Below are positions 1-7,153 of a stretch of 27,638 bases of DNA, piece after piece. A program made the position numbers and the translations under genes. Every line of letters starts with the position of its first letter. The first letter of the stretch is position 1. The stretch spans positions 1 to 27,638 of the forward strand of contig DWXX01000024.1 in the NCBI GenBank assembly GCA_019118985.1. The letters are read 5' to 3'. Under the pieces are notes generated by a model. It saw only the letters and a list, made by a program, of their open reading frames with translations. It made no database searches and had not been told where the DNA came from. Source of the stretch: Candidatus Faecalibacterium faecipullorum (lineage in GTDB: Bacteria; Bacillota; Clostridia; Oscillospirales; Ruminococcaceae).

Positions 1-1062
1 GAGCTGGTGACGGAGCGCACCATGGCGTCCATCCCCTTCGCGGGGCGGTACCGCATGGTGGACTTCATCCTCTCCAGCATGTCCAACTGCGGCATCACCA
101 ACGTGTCCATCGTGGTGCGCAAGAACTACCACTCCCTGATGGACCACCTGGGCACCGGCCGTGAGTGGGATATGGCCCGCCGCCATGGCGGCCTGAACAT
201 CGTGCCTCCCTTTGCAGAAAAGGGCGTGCGGATCTATTCCGGCCGCGTGGAGGCCCTGGCTTCCATCCTGGGCTTCCTGGAGCACCAGAAAGAGCGCTAT
301 GTGGTCATGTGCGACGCCAACATCGCCGTCAACTTCGACTTCAACGCCCTGCTGGCCGCCCATCAGGAGAGCGGCGCCGACATCACGGTGGCCTACCAGA
401 AGACCGAGATCCCCGAGGGCCGCAAGAACGACAACTACACCCTGACCATCGATGAGGACGGCCGCGTTACCGAGCTGCTGCTCAACGACTACCGTCCCGG
501 CGTCCAGAACCTGGATCTGAACATCTATGTGCTGGAGCGCGAGACCCTGATCCGCCTGGTCAAGGACGCCACCGCCCGCGGCCTGATCTACTTCGAGCGG
601 GATATCCTGGCCCACAACGTGAACATCCTCAACGTCCATGCAGTGGAGTACACCGGCTATGTGGCCCACATCTGCGACATGAAGAGCTACTTCGACGAGA
701 ACATGAAGCTGCTGGACGAGCAGAACCTGGACGCCCTGTTCCCCAAGAACAGCCCCGTCTACACCAAGATCCGGGACGACAACCCCACCCGCTATGTGAT
801 GGGCTCCAAGGTGTCCAATTCCCTGCTGGCCGACGGCTGCACCATCGAGGGTACGGTGGAGAACTGCGTGCTGTTCCGCGGCGTCAAGGTCAAGAAGGGC
901 GCTGTGGTCCGCAACTGCGTCCTGATGCAGGATACCGTCATTGAGAAGGACGTGGAGATGGAGTATGTGGTCACCGACAAGAATGTCAAGATCACTGCTG
1001 GCAAGAAGCTGTCCGGCACGGCCAGCTTCCCGGTCTACGTTCAGAAGAACCACACGGTCTGA
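1..1062 (+). CDS. glgD: GlgD, glucose-1-phosphate adenylyltransferase regulatory-type subunit (5' end cut off)
   Basis: This is the non-canonical ADP-glucose pyrophosphorylase subunit of Firmicutes, which works with GlgC to supply ADP-glucose for glycogen synthesis in the cytoplasm. The reading frame is open from base 1. The first visible motif, ERTMASIPFAGRYRMVDF, normally lies about 20 residues into GlgD, so the true start and the first residues lie outside the window. An N-terminal nucleotidyltransferase fold is followed, from about residue 260 of the visible part, by a C-terminal left-handed beta-helix (VENCVLFRGVKVKKGAVVRN and following repeats). The position where GlgC has its catalytic GD motif reads CDANIAVNFD, which fits GlgD being a modulating rather than a catalytic subunit. 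glgA follows 39 bp downstream, so the two are probably co-transcribed; glgC probably lies upstream, but this is not visible. Confidence 0.9.
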   Translation, partial: ELVTERTMASIPFAGRYRMVDFILSSMSNCGITNVSIVVRKNYHSLMDHLGTGREWDMARRHGGLNIVPPFAEKGVRIYSGRVEALASILGFLEHQKERYVVMCDANIAVNFDFNALLAAHQESGADITVAYQKTEIPEGRKNDNYTLTIDEDGRVTELLLNDYRPGVQNLDLNIYVLERETLIRLVKDATARGLIYFERDILAHNVNILNVHAVEYTGYVAHICDMKSYFDENMKLLDEQNLDALFPKNSPVYTKIRDDNPTRYVMGSKVSNSLLADGCTIEGTVENCVLFRGVKVKKGAVVRNCVLMQDTVIEKDVEMEYVVTDKNVKITAGKKLSGTASFPVYVQKNHTV

Positions 1063-1101
1063 ACCGGCCCGGACCATCCAAAGCGAGGAGGTATTGCGCG
1101 T

Positions 1102-2520
1102 ATGAAAATTCTGTATGCTTCATCCGAGGCCACGCCCTTTGCCAAATCCGGCGGCCTGGCCGACGTGGCGGGCGCCCTGCCCAAAGCCCTGGTCCAGGAC
1201 GGAGTGGACGCCCGGGTCATCATGCCCCTGTACGGGGACCTGGGCTTCCGTGACCATCTGGAGTATGTGACCAACTACTCGGTGCCTGTGGGCTGGCGCA
1301 GCCAGTACTGCGGCCTGTTTACGGCCCAGTGGGACGGCGTGACCTACTACTTCCTGGACAACGAGTATTACTTCAAGCGCCGCGGCCTGTACGGCTTCTA
1401 CGATGACGGCGAGCGTTTCGCCTTCTTCTCCCGTGCCGTGCTGGAGACCTTGTTCTATCTGGACTTCACCCCCGACATCATCAACTGCAACGACTGGCAG
1501 ACCGCCCTGGTGCCGGTGTACCTGAACCTGTACTACCGCCATCTGGACAAGTTCAACCGGATCAAGACCATCTTCACCATCCACAACATCGCCTATCAGG
1601 GCAAGTATGGCTTGGAGATCCTGGAGGACACCTGCGGCATCGGCCATCGCGACCAGCACATCGTGGAGTACGACGGCTGCGCCAACTTCATGAAGGGCGC
1701 CTTTGAGACGGCCGACAAGATCACCACCGTCAGCCCCACCTACGCCCAGGAGATCCTGGACCCCTGGTTCAGCTATGGCCTGGACGCCCTGCTGCGGGAG
1801 AAGCAGTATAAGCTGTGCGGCATCCTGAACGGCATCGACACCGACGCCAACAACCCCGCCACCGACCCTGCCATCCCCTACAACTACACCACCGCCAACT
1901 TCCGGGAGGGCAAGGCTGTCTGCAAGGCGGCCCTGCAGGACCAGTTTGGCCTGCACAAGGACGGCAGCCCCGTCTTTGCCATGGTCAGCCGCCTGGTGGG
2001 CATGAAGGGCTTCGACCTGGTCCAGAGCATCGCCGACGGCCTGGTGGATCTGGGCATCGAGCTGGTCATCCTGGGCACCGGCGAGAGCCAGTATGAGAGC
2101 TTCTTCTCCGACCTGGCCGCACGCCGGCCCGGCCGTGTGGGAACCTACATCGGCTTCAACACCGCTCTGGCGCAGCAGATCTATGCGGGCGCGGATTCCT
2201 TCATCATGCCCTCCAAGAGCGAGCCCTGCGGCCTGTCCCAGATGGTGGCCTGCCGCTACGGCACGCCGCCCATCGTCCGCGAGACCGGCGGCCTGCGGGA
2301 TTCCATCCAGGACTCCAGCAAGGGCCATGGCAACGGCTTCACCTTTGCGGGTTACAGCGCCCACGAACTGTATGACGCCTGCTGCCGCGCCAACGCCGCT
2401 TACTACGACAAGGAGAACTGGGAGCATCTGATCGAGTACGCCATGAACTGCGACTTCAGCTGGGGCGTCTCGGCCAAGAGCTATGAGGGCCTCTACAACG
2501 AGACCGCCAACCTCTGGTAA
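1102..2520 (+). CDS. glgA: Glycogen (starch) synthase, ADP-glucose dependent
   Basis: This GT5-family, GT-B fold enzyme transfers glucose from ADP-glucose to the non-reducing end of alpha-1,4-glucan. Its 472 residues match the usual length of about 475. The N-terminal motif is KSGGLADVAGALPKAL (residues 15-30), the family KTGGL loop with Ser for Thr. Further family marks are TIFTIHNIAYQGKYG, the ILNGIDTD motif, SRLVGMKGFDL and the C-terminal nucleotide-binding signature MPSKSEPCGLSQMVA. The start is set by GGAGGT at 1087-1092, ten bases before the ATG. It follows glgD closely and is closed by terminators downstream. Rare GGG and CGG codons are avoided compared with the aro genes, which suggests high expression (inference). 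Confidence 0.95.
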   Translation: MKILYASSEATPFAKSGGLADVAGALPKALVQDGVDARVIMPLYGDLGFRDHLEYVTNYSVPVGWRSQYCGLFTAQWDGVTYYFLDNEYYFKRRGLYGFYDDGERFAFFSRAVLETLFYLDFTPDIINCNDWQTALVPVYLNLYYRHLDKFNRIKTIFTIHNIAYQGKYGLEILEDTCGIGHRDQHIVEYDGCANFMKGAFETADKITTVSPTYAQEILDPWFSYGLDALLREKQYKLCGILNGIDTDANNPATDPAIPYNYTTANFREGKAVCKAALQDQFGLHKDGSPVFAMVSRLVGMKGFDLVQSIADGLVDLGIELVILGTGESQYESFFSDLAARRPGRVGTYIGFNTALAQQIYAGADSFIMPSKSEPCGLSQMVACRYGTPPIVRETGGLRDSIQDSSKGHGNGFTFAGYSAHELYDACCRANAAYYDKENWEHLIEYAMNCDFSWGVSAKSYEGLYNETANLW

Positions 2521-2555
2521 TGCCTGTGCGGCACGACCGCAGCTGAATCCTGCAT

Positions 2556-2603
2556 AAAAAGACCGGCGCTTCTGTGTCCAAAGACACGGGGCGCCGGTTT
2601 TTG
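2556..2603 (+). terminator. Intrinsic terminator after glgA
   Basis: An inverted repeat ACCGGCGC (2562-2569) / GCGCCGGT (2591-2598) with further pairing GTGTC/GACAC around a CAAA loop is followed by a run of T. It ends the glgD-glgA transcript 40 bp after the glgA stop. Confidence 0.85.
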
Positions 2604-2609
2604 CTGTGC

Positions 2610-2666
2610 AAAAAAGAAGCCCGCCGGAGCCTTTCCCTGTGCAGGAAGGGCCGCGGCGGGCTTTTA
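2610..2666. terminator. Bidirectional terminator between convergent glgA and the FAD oxidoreductase
   Basis: The inverted repeat AAGCCCGCCG (2617-2626) / CGGCGGGCTT (2654-2663) has A-rich sequence on the left and T's on the right. It can therefore stop plus-strand read-through and also end the minus-strand gene train whose last stop codon is at 2690. Confidence 0.75.
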
Positions 2667-2689
2667 TGCCGGCAGGACCGGCTTTGGGA

Positions 2690-4126
2690 TCATTCTTCGG
2701 CCGTCAGGGGACGCAGGGCCAGGCCCTCTTTTTCGGCCAGTTTGCGGCCCATCAGCACACCCATGACGCTGGCCATCATCAGGCCGCGGGTCCAGCCCGA
2801 ACTGTCTCCCAGGCAGTGCAGGCCCCGGATGTTGGTATCCAGGTTCTGGTCCATCCGCACCTTGTTGGAATAGAATTTCAGCTCAGGGCTGTAGAGCAGG
2901 GTCTCGTAGGCGGCAAAGCCGGGCACCACCATATCCAGCATCCGGATGAACTCGATGATGTTGGTCATGGCGCGGTAGGGCATGGCCGCGGTGATGTCCC
3001 CTGCCACCGCGTCGGTGAGGGTGGGACGGACGTTGCTGCGGGCCAGCTCCTCCGGCCAGGTGCGCTTGCCGTCCAGGATATCCCCGTACCGCTGCACCAT
3101 GATCCGCCCGGCGCCCAGCATGTTGGTCAGTTCGCCCACCTTCTGGGCGTAGGCGATGGGCTGGTTGAAGGGCTCGGTGAAGTTGTGGGATACCAGGATG
3201 GCCAGGTTGGTGTTCTCGCTCTTTTTCTCCTTATAGCTGTGGCCGTTCACCACCGCCAGGTCGTTGTCGTAGTTTTCCTGCGCCACAAAGCCGCCGGGAT
3301 TCTGGCAGAAGGTGCGCACCTTGTTTTTCCAGGGGCGGGGGTAGCCGATCAGCTTGGATTCGTACAGAACCCGGTTGACCTTTTCCATCACCTCATTGCG
3401 GCACTCCACCCGCACGCCGATGTCCACCGTGCCGGGCTTGTGGGCGATGTGGTGTTCGGCGCAGAGCTTTTCCAGCCAGTCGGCGCCCCGCCGCCCGGTG
3501 CCGATGACCACCCGGTCGGCGTGGATGGCGCGGGTTTGGCCGTCTTTTTCCCGCACCACCACCCCGCGGCAGGCGTCGCCGTCCAGCAGGATGTTCTCGC
3601 ACTCGGTGGAAAAGAGCATCTCCACCCCGGCGCTCTGCAGGTGCTTTTCCACCGCGAGGTAGAGCTGATGGGCCTTCTCGGTGCCGAGATGGCGGATGGG
3701 GCAGTCCACCAGCTTGAGGCCGGCTTTGATGGCGTTTTTGCGGATGGCGCGGATCTCCTCGCCGGTGTAGATGCCCTCGACGTGGGGGTCGGCGCCGAAG
3801 TCGAGGTAGATCTTGTCGGTGTAATCGATCAGCTTCTGGGCGTAGTCCGCCCCGATCAGGCTGGGCAGGTCGCCGCCCACCTCATACGAGAGGCTGAGCT
3901 TGCCGTCCGAGAAGGCCCCCGCTCCCGAAAAGCCGGTGGTGATGGCGCAGGTGGGCCGGCAGTTGGCGCAGTAGCCAAGCTCTGCTTTGGGGCAGCGGCG
4001 CTGCTCCACCGGCTTGCCCTTTTCGATCAGCAGGATCTTTTGCCTGCTGCCGTGGCGCAGCAGCTCGACGGCGGTGAAGATGCCGGCGGGCCCCGCCCCC
4101 ACAATGATCAGATCGTATTTTTCCAT
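2690..4126 (-). CDS. NAD(P)/FAD-dependent oxidoreductase (COG2509-like)
   Basis: This is an uncharacterised FAD-dependent dehydrogenase of 478 residues. The N-terminus carries the Rossmann dinucleotide-binding motif, with IIVGAGPAG at residues 7-15 and an acidic residue at the end of the second strand (LLIEKG). The family signature FSGAGAFSDGKLSL lies near residues 66-79. A second nucleotide-binding stretch, RVVIGTGRRGADW, lies in the middle, and the C-terminal FAD-closing segment LGDSSGWTRGLMMASVMG lies near residue 440. Four cysteines (45, 53, 56, 60) precede the signature. AGGAG lies just upstream of the ATG. No membrane segment is seen, so it is probably cytoplasmic. It is the last gene of the minus-strand train. 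The substrate is unknown; homologues are annotated only as FAD-dependent proteins. Confidence 0.87.
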   Translation of the reverse strand: MEKYDLIIVGAGPAGIFTAVELLRHGSRQKILLIEKGKPVEQRRCPKAELGYCANCRPTCAITTGFSGAGAFSDGKLSLSYEVGGDLPSLIGADYAQKLIDYTDKIYLDFGADPHVEGIYTGEEIRAIRKNAIKAGLKLVDCPIRHLGTEKAHQLYLAVEKHLQSAGVEMLFSTECENILLDGDACRGVVVREKDGQTRAIHADRVVIGTGRRGADWLEKLCAEHHIAHKPGTVDIGVRVECRNEVMEKVNRVLYESKLIGYPRPWKNKVRTFCQNPGGFVAQENYDNDLAVVNGHSYKEKKSENTNLAILVSHNFTEPFNQPIAYAQKVGELTNMLGAGRIMVQRYGDILDGKRTWPEELARSNVRPTLTDAVAGDITAAMPYRAMTNIIEFIRMLDMVVPGFAAYETLLYSPELKFYSNKVRMDQNLDTNIRGLHCLGDSSGWTRGLMMASVMGVLMGRKLAEKEGLALRPLTAEE

Positions 4127-4160
4127 GGCGTTTCTCCTATTGGTAGTTGCAGTTTGCAGG

Positions 4161-4192
4161 ACAAGGGGGCGGGCTGCCTGCCCGCCCCTTGT
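4161..4192 (-). other. GC-rich intercistronic hairpin (DUF308 gene to FAD gene)
   Basis: ACAAGGGGGCGGGC (4161-4174) pairs with GCCCGCCCCTTGT (4180-4192) around a five-base loop, with one bulged G. It lies between the stop of the DUF308 gene and the start of the FAD gene. There is no T-tract on the minus strand, so it is more likely an mRNA stability or processing element than a terminator. Confidence 0.6.
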
Positions 4193-4211
4193 GCAGGTGG
4201 CGTTTGTTTTA

Positions 4212-4904
4212 TTATTCCTGATGGACCTCGGCGCTCTCGTCCACGGTGTCCAGCTCGCGGGCGGTGGCCTCGGCGTCAGCGGCGGCGCGCTGCGCGCCGA
4301 TCACCCCGTCCCCGTTCAGGTCGACGCCGGTGACCGACTCAAGCACAGCCTCGGTCTCGGGGTGCATCTTCTGGAACCGCCGCACCGCCAGCGCGGTGTA
4401 GACCGCGCCGCCCAGGTTGAAGGCGCCCTCGATCAGCAGGATGATGCCGATGCCCATGACCAGCGTCTCCATCGCGCCGAAGGGGTCGAAGATCATGATG
4501 CCGCCCAGCACCACGCTGAGCAGGGCCAGCAGGATGAACCACTTCCAGCTCGGGTAGCCGCAGCGGCGCAGCTCCAGGGCGTTCTGCAGCCGCCCCAGGC
4601 TGTCAAAGACCACGAACAGCCCGAACACGATGGGCAGGATCCGCACCACGATGTCGCTGCGCAGGATCAGAAAGCCCCCCAGCCCCAGGCAGACCAGCCC
4701 CGAGATCAGGGTGAAGGAGCTCTGAAACACCTTGCGCTCCACCGTAAAGTAGCGGATCAGCTGCAGGGCGGCGCAGGCCAGCACCACCCCGCCCAGGGCG
4801 TAGCAGACCATGTTCAGCGCCACCCCCGGCACCGCCAGCAGGAAGATGCCCAGCGCCAGATAGAACAGGCTCATCAGGATCAGGTTCCACTTCAGATTTT
4901 TCAT
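4212..4904 (-). CDS. DUF308/HdeD-like multi-span membrane protein
   Basis: This 230-residue integral membrane protein has about six hydrophobic segments in the first 185 residues, for example LILMSLFYLALGIFLLAVPG, MVCYALGGVVLACAALQL and FILLALLSVVLGGIMIFDPF. A charged cytoplasmic tail follows, rich in E, D and R. The repeated pattern of paired helices ending in GxxxIFDPF or LAVPG is typical of the HdeD/DUF308 family, whose exact role in Clostridia is unknown. The tail contains DLNGDGVIGA, which resembles a calcium-binding loop but may be chance. AAAGGAGG lies upstream of the ATG. It sits 71 bp after the MATE gene in the same direction. Confidence 0.8.
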   Translation of the reverse strand: MKNLKWNLILMSLFYLALGIFLLAVPGVALNMVCYALGGVVLACAALQLIRYFTVERKVFQSSFTLISGLVCLGLGGFLILRSDIVVRILPIVFGLFVVFDSLGRLQNALELRRCGYPSWKWFILLALLSVVLGGIMIFDPFGAMETLVMGIGIILLIEGAFNLGGAVYTALAVRRFQKMHPETEAVLESVTGVDLNGDGVIGAQRAAADAEATARELDTVDESAEVHQE

Positions 4905-4954
4905 AACGGACGCCTCCTTTGCGGGCCTTTTGAGCGGACCGGCCTGTTTTCAGT

Positions 4955-4974
4955 ATGCCCGGGCCGGCGGGCAT
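4955..4974 (-). other. Perfect hairpin directly after the MATE stop codon
   Basis: ATGCCCG (4955-4961) and CGGGCAT (4968-4974) form a perfect seven-base stem with a six-base loop, one base beyond the MATE stop codon on the minus strand. No T-run follows. Confidence 0.6.
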
Positions 4975-4975
4975 T

Positions 4976-6370
4976 TCACCCCGGCTGCCCCTGCGAGAGG
5001 GGGGCCAGGATCTTTTTGTTGGTGTAAAGCATGAACAGGCAGCTCAAACTGACGCTGACCACCTCCGCGATGGGGAAAGCCAGCCACACCAGCTCCAGCC
5101 GGCCGGTCATGCTGAGCAGCCAGGCCGCCGGCAGCAGCACCACGATCTGCCGGCACAGCGAGATGTACAGGCTGAACAGGCCGTTGCCCAGCGCCTGGTA
5201 GACCGCGCCGAAGACGATGCCCACCGCCGCCAGCGGGAAGTGGACCGCGATGATCCGCAGCGCGGTGCGGCCGATGCCCAGCATGGTGTCGCTGGCGGCA
5301 AAGATGCCCAGCACCTGCCCGGGGAACAGCTCAAAGATCGCCACCCCCAGCAGCATGATGGCCTCGGCGTACAGGACGGCAAGCCGCATGGCCTGCCGGA
5401 TGCGGGCGGGGCGGCGGGCGCCGTAGTTGTAGCTGATGATGGGCACCACGCCGTTGTTCAGCCCGAACACCGGCATAAAGACAAAGCTCTGCAGCTTGAA
5501 GTAGACGCCGAAGACCGCCACCGCCGTGTTGGAGAAGGCGATGAGGATGCGGTTCATTACAAAGGTCATGACGCTGCCCACGCACTGCATGGCGATGCTG
5601 GGCAGCCCCACCGCGTAGATGCGGCCGATGGTCCTGGCCGACGGGCGGAAATGCCGCACAGACAGCTGGATCTCATCGTTTTTGCACAGGTTGAAGTAGA
5701 GGCCCACCGCCGCGCCGACATACTGGCCGATGACGGTGGCTGCCGCCGCGCCCACCGTCCCCGACAGCGCCTCGCCGCAGTAGCCGAAGATGAAGATGGG
5801 GTCCAGCACGATGTTGGTCAGCGCGCCGCACAGCTGGCTGATCATGCTGTACTTGGTCCGCCCGGTGGAGGCCAGCAGCTTTTCCATCATGGTGGATACA
5901 AACAGCCCCTGGCTGAAGATGCAGCAGATGGCAAGGTAGTCCACCCCCTGCCGGATGATGTCCTCGTCGCTTGTCAGCGAGCGGAAGAACGGCTCCATGC
6001 AGGTAAAGCCGACGATCATAAAGACCACGCAGCTGCACACCGCCAGGAAGATGCCGTTCTCGGCGGTGGCGTTGGCGCGTTTGCGGTTGCCCTCGCCCAG
6101 GCTTTTGGACAGCAGGGCGTTGACGCCGACGCCGGTGCCCACCCCCACCGCGATCATGACGTTCTGCAGCGAATAGGCCAGAGAGACGGCGGTCAGGGCG
6201 TTCTCGCTGACCTGCGAGACAAAGACCGAGTCCACCACGTTGTACAGCGCCTGCACCAGCATCGAGATCATCATGGGCACGCTGAGCTTGATCAGCAGGG
6301 GGTTGATGTCCATGGTGCCCATGATATTCTCCCGGGCGGATGGGGCGGCGGATGCGCGTTCAGTTTCCAT
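4976..6370 (-). CDS. MATE family efflux transporter
   Basis: This cation-coupled multidrug/toxin exporter has twelve predicted membrane spans in 464 residues, the usual MATE length. Family sequence is clear from the start: after a short polar leader comes INPLLIKLSVPMMISMLVQA, then NVVDSVFVSQV, and the second half repeats the fold (GLPSIAMQCVGSVMTFVMN, VFGLNNGVVPIISYNYGARR). The ATG at 6370 is preferred over one 21 codons upstream because AGGAGG at 6383-6388 precedes it, and the upstream extension is made of terminator-like sequence. It lies between the cytidylate-kinase-like gene and the DUF308 gene. The substrate cannot be inferred. Confidence 0.92.
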   Translation of the reverse strand: METERASAAPSARENIMGTMDINPLLIKLSVPMMISMLVQALYNVVDSVFVSQVSENALTAVSLAYSLQNVMIAVGVGTGVGVNALLSKSLGEGNRKRANATAENGIFLAVCSCVVFMIVGFTCMEPFFRSLTSDEDIIRQGVDYLAICCIFSQGLFVSTMMEKLLASTGRTKYSMISQLCGALTNIVLDPIFIFGYCGEALSGTVGAAAATVIGQYVGAAVGLYFNLCKNDEIQLSVRHFRPSARTIGRIYAVGLPSIAMQCVGSVMTFVMNRILIAFSNTAVAVFGVYFKLQSFVFMPVFGLNNGVVPIISYNYGARRPARIRQAMRLAVLYAEAIMLLGVAIFELFPGQVLGIFAASDTMLGIGRTALRIIAVHFPLAAVGIVFGAVYQALGNGLFSLYISLCRQIVVLLPAAWLLSMTGRLELVWLAFPIAEVVSVSLSCLFMLYTNKKILAPLSQGQPG

Positions 6371-6399
6371 TGGGGTCTGGTTCCTCCTCACGATACCCG

Positions 6400-6434
6400 A
6401 AAAATGGGCAGAATGCGCCCGCACCCTGCCCATT
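6400..6434 (-). terminator. Probable weak or partial terminator after the cytidylate-kinase-like gene
   Basis: Reading the minus strand, AATGGGCAG pairs with CTGCCCATT (6403-6411 with 6426-6434), followed by a short run of T's (6400-6404). It lies between the kinase-like gene and the MATE gene and may reduce, rather than block, transcription into the transporter. Confidence 0.5.
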
Positions 6435-6462
6435 GTGTAAAACGGCTTATACGCCCCGGCCC

Positions 6463-7068
6463 TCAGCCCAGGGAGGCCTCCTTGGCCTTGACCGCGGCCA
6501 GGATCATCTGGACGCAGGCATCCTTGCCGAGGGCGGCGTTGACGCTCAGGTCATAGTTGTGGACGTCGCCCCAGCGGTTCTGGGTGTAGTAATTGTAGTA
6601 GGCGGCGCGCTGCCGGTCGGTCTTGTCGATCTCCTCCCGGATGCCCTTTTCGGTGGTCGCCTTGACGATGGGGTTGGTTTTGGCGTACTCCCGCCGCCAC
6701 TCCAGCGGCGCGTGGACAAAGACGTGCAGCACGTCGGTGCGCTCCCGCAGGACGTAGTCGGCGCAGCGGCCCAGGATGACGCAGGGGCCCTCTTCGGCCA
6801 GCTTCTTGATGATCCGGCTCTGCAGGATAAAGACCTGGTCGCTCAGGGGCAGGTCGGTGCCCATGGTGTACAGGCTGTACAGCAGGCTGTGGGTGTGGCG
6901 CTTCTCGCTGGCGGCAACGGCCTCCTCGGACAGGCCGGAGTCACGGGCCGCCATGGTGATCAGCTCCTTGTCGTAGAGCTTGAGGCCGAGGGCGTCGGCT
7001 ACATCCTGTGCGATGAAGCGGCCGCCGGTGCAGTACTCACGGCTCAAAGTGATGATCGTTTTTGCCAT
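6463..7068 (-). CDS. Cytidylate-kinase-like family protein (Cytidylate_kin2)
   Basis: This P-loop NMP-kinase-like protein of 201 residues has the family N-terminus IITLSREYCTGGRFIAQDVA, a variant of the usual SREYGSGG loop with Cys in place of Gly. Other marks are LYDKELI, the LGRCADYVL strand, the lid-like IDKTDRQRAAYYNYY and the ending RWGDVHNYDLSVNAALG. True CMP kinase (Cmk) is shorter in this region and differs in motif, so CMP phosphorylation is not assured; the family's substrate is generally unproven. The ATG at 7068 is chosen because GGGAGGA lies seven bases upstream and homology begins there; the longer open frame upstream is not coding. It is probably co-transcribed with the MATE gene that follows. 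Confidence 0.86.
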   Translation of the reverse strand: MAKTIITLSREYCTGGRFIAQDVADALGLKLYDKELITMAARDSGLSEEAVAASEKRHTHSLLYSLYTMGTDLPLSDQVFILQSRIIKKLAEEGPCVILGRCADYVLRERTDVLHVFVHAPLEWRREYAKTNPIVKATTEKGIREEIDKTDRQRAAYYNYYTQNRWGDVHNYDLSVNAALGKDACVQMILAAVKAKEASLG

Positions 7069-7092
7069 AAATCGTTCCTCCCATCTTTTGGC

Positions 7093-7113
7093 AGCCGGGC
7101 GGCGGGCCCGGCT
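7093..7113 (-). other. Perfect hairpin upstream of the kinase-like gene RBS
   Basis: AGCCGGGC (7093-7100) and GCCCGGCT (7106-7113) form a perfect eight-base stem with a five-base loop, about 12 bases upstream of the ribosome binding site of the kinase-like gene. No T-tract is present. Confidence 0.55.
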
Positions 7114-7131
7114 GATCGGTTGCAGGGGACT

Positions 7132-7153
7132 GAAAGGGCGCGCGGCCCTCTTC
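7132..7153 (-). other. Hairpin overlapping the stop codon of the C39-like gene
   Basis: GAAAGGGC (7132-7139) pairs with GCCCTCTTC (7145-7153) with one bulged C and a five-base loop. On the minus strand it begins within the stop codon of the C39-like gene. Confidence 0.45.

Noticed and set aside
1120..2427. Long minus-strand open frame opposite glgA
   Set aside because: It is a shadow of the GC-rich codons of glgA; low-complexity V/G/A/D-rich product, no RBS and no family resemblance.
2606..4333. 575-codon plus-strand open frame opposite the FAD oxidoreductase
   Set aside because: It runs through two terminators and lies antisense to a clear family protein; its product is H/V/G-rich filler.
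4955..6556. 533-codon plus-strand open frame opposite the MATE gene
   Set aside because: Antisense shadow; the product is rich in D, H and Q with no motif, and the MATE frame is unmistakable.
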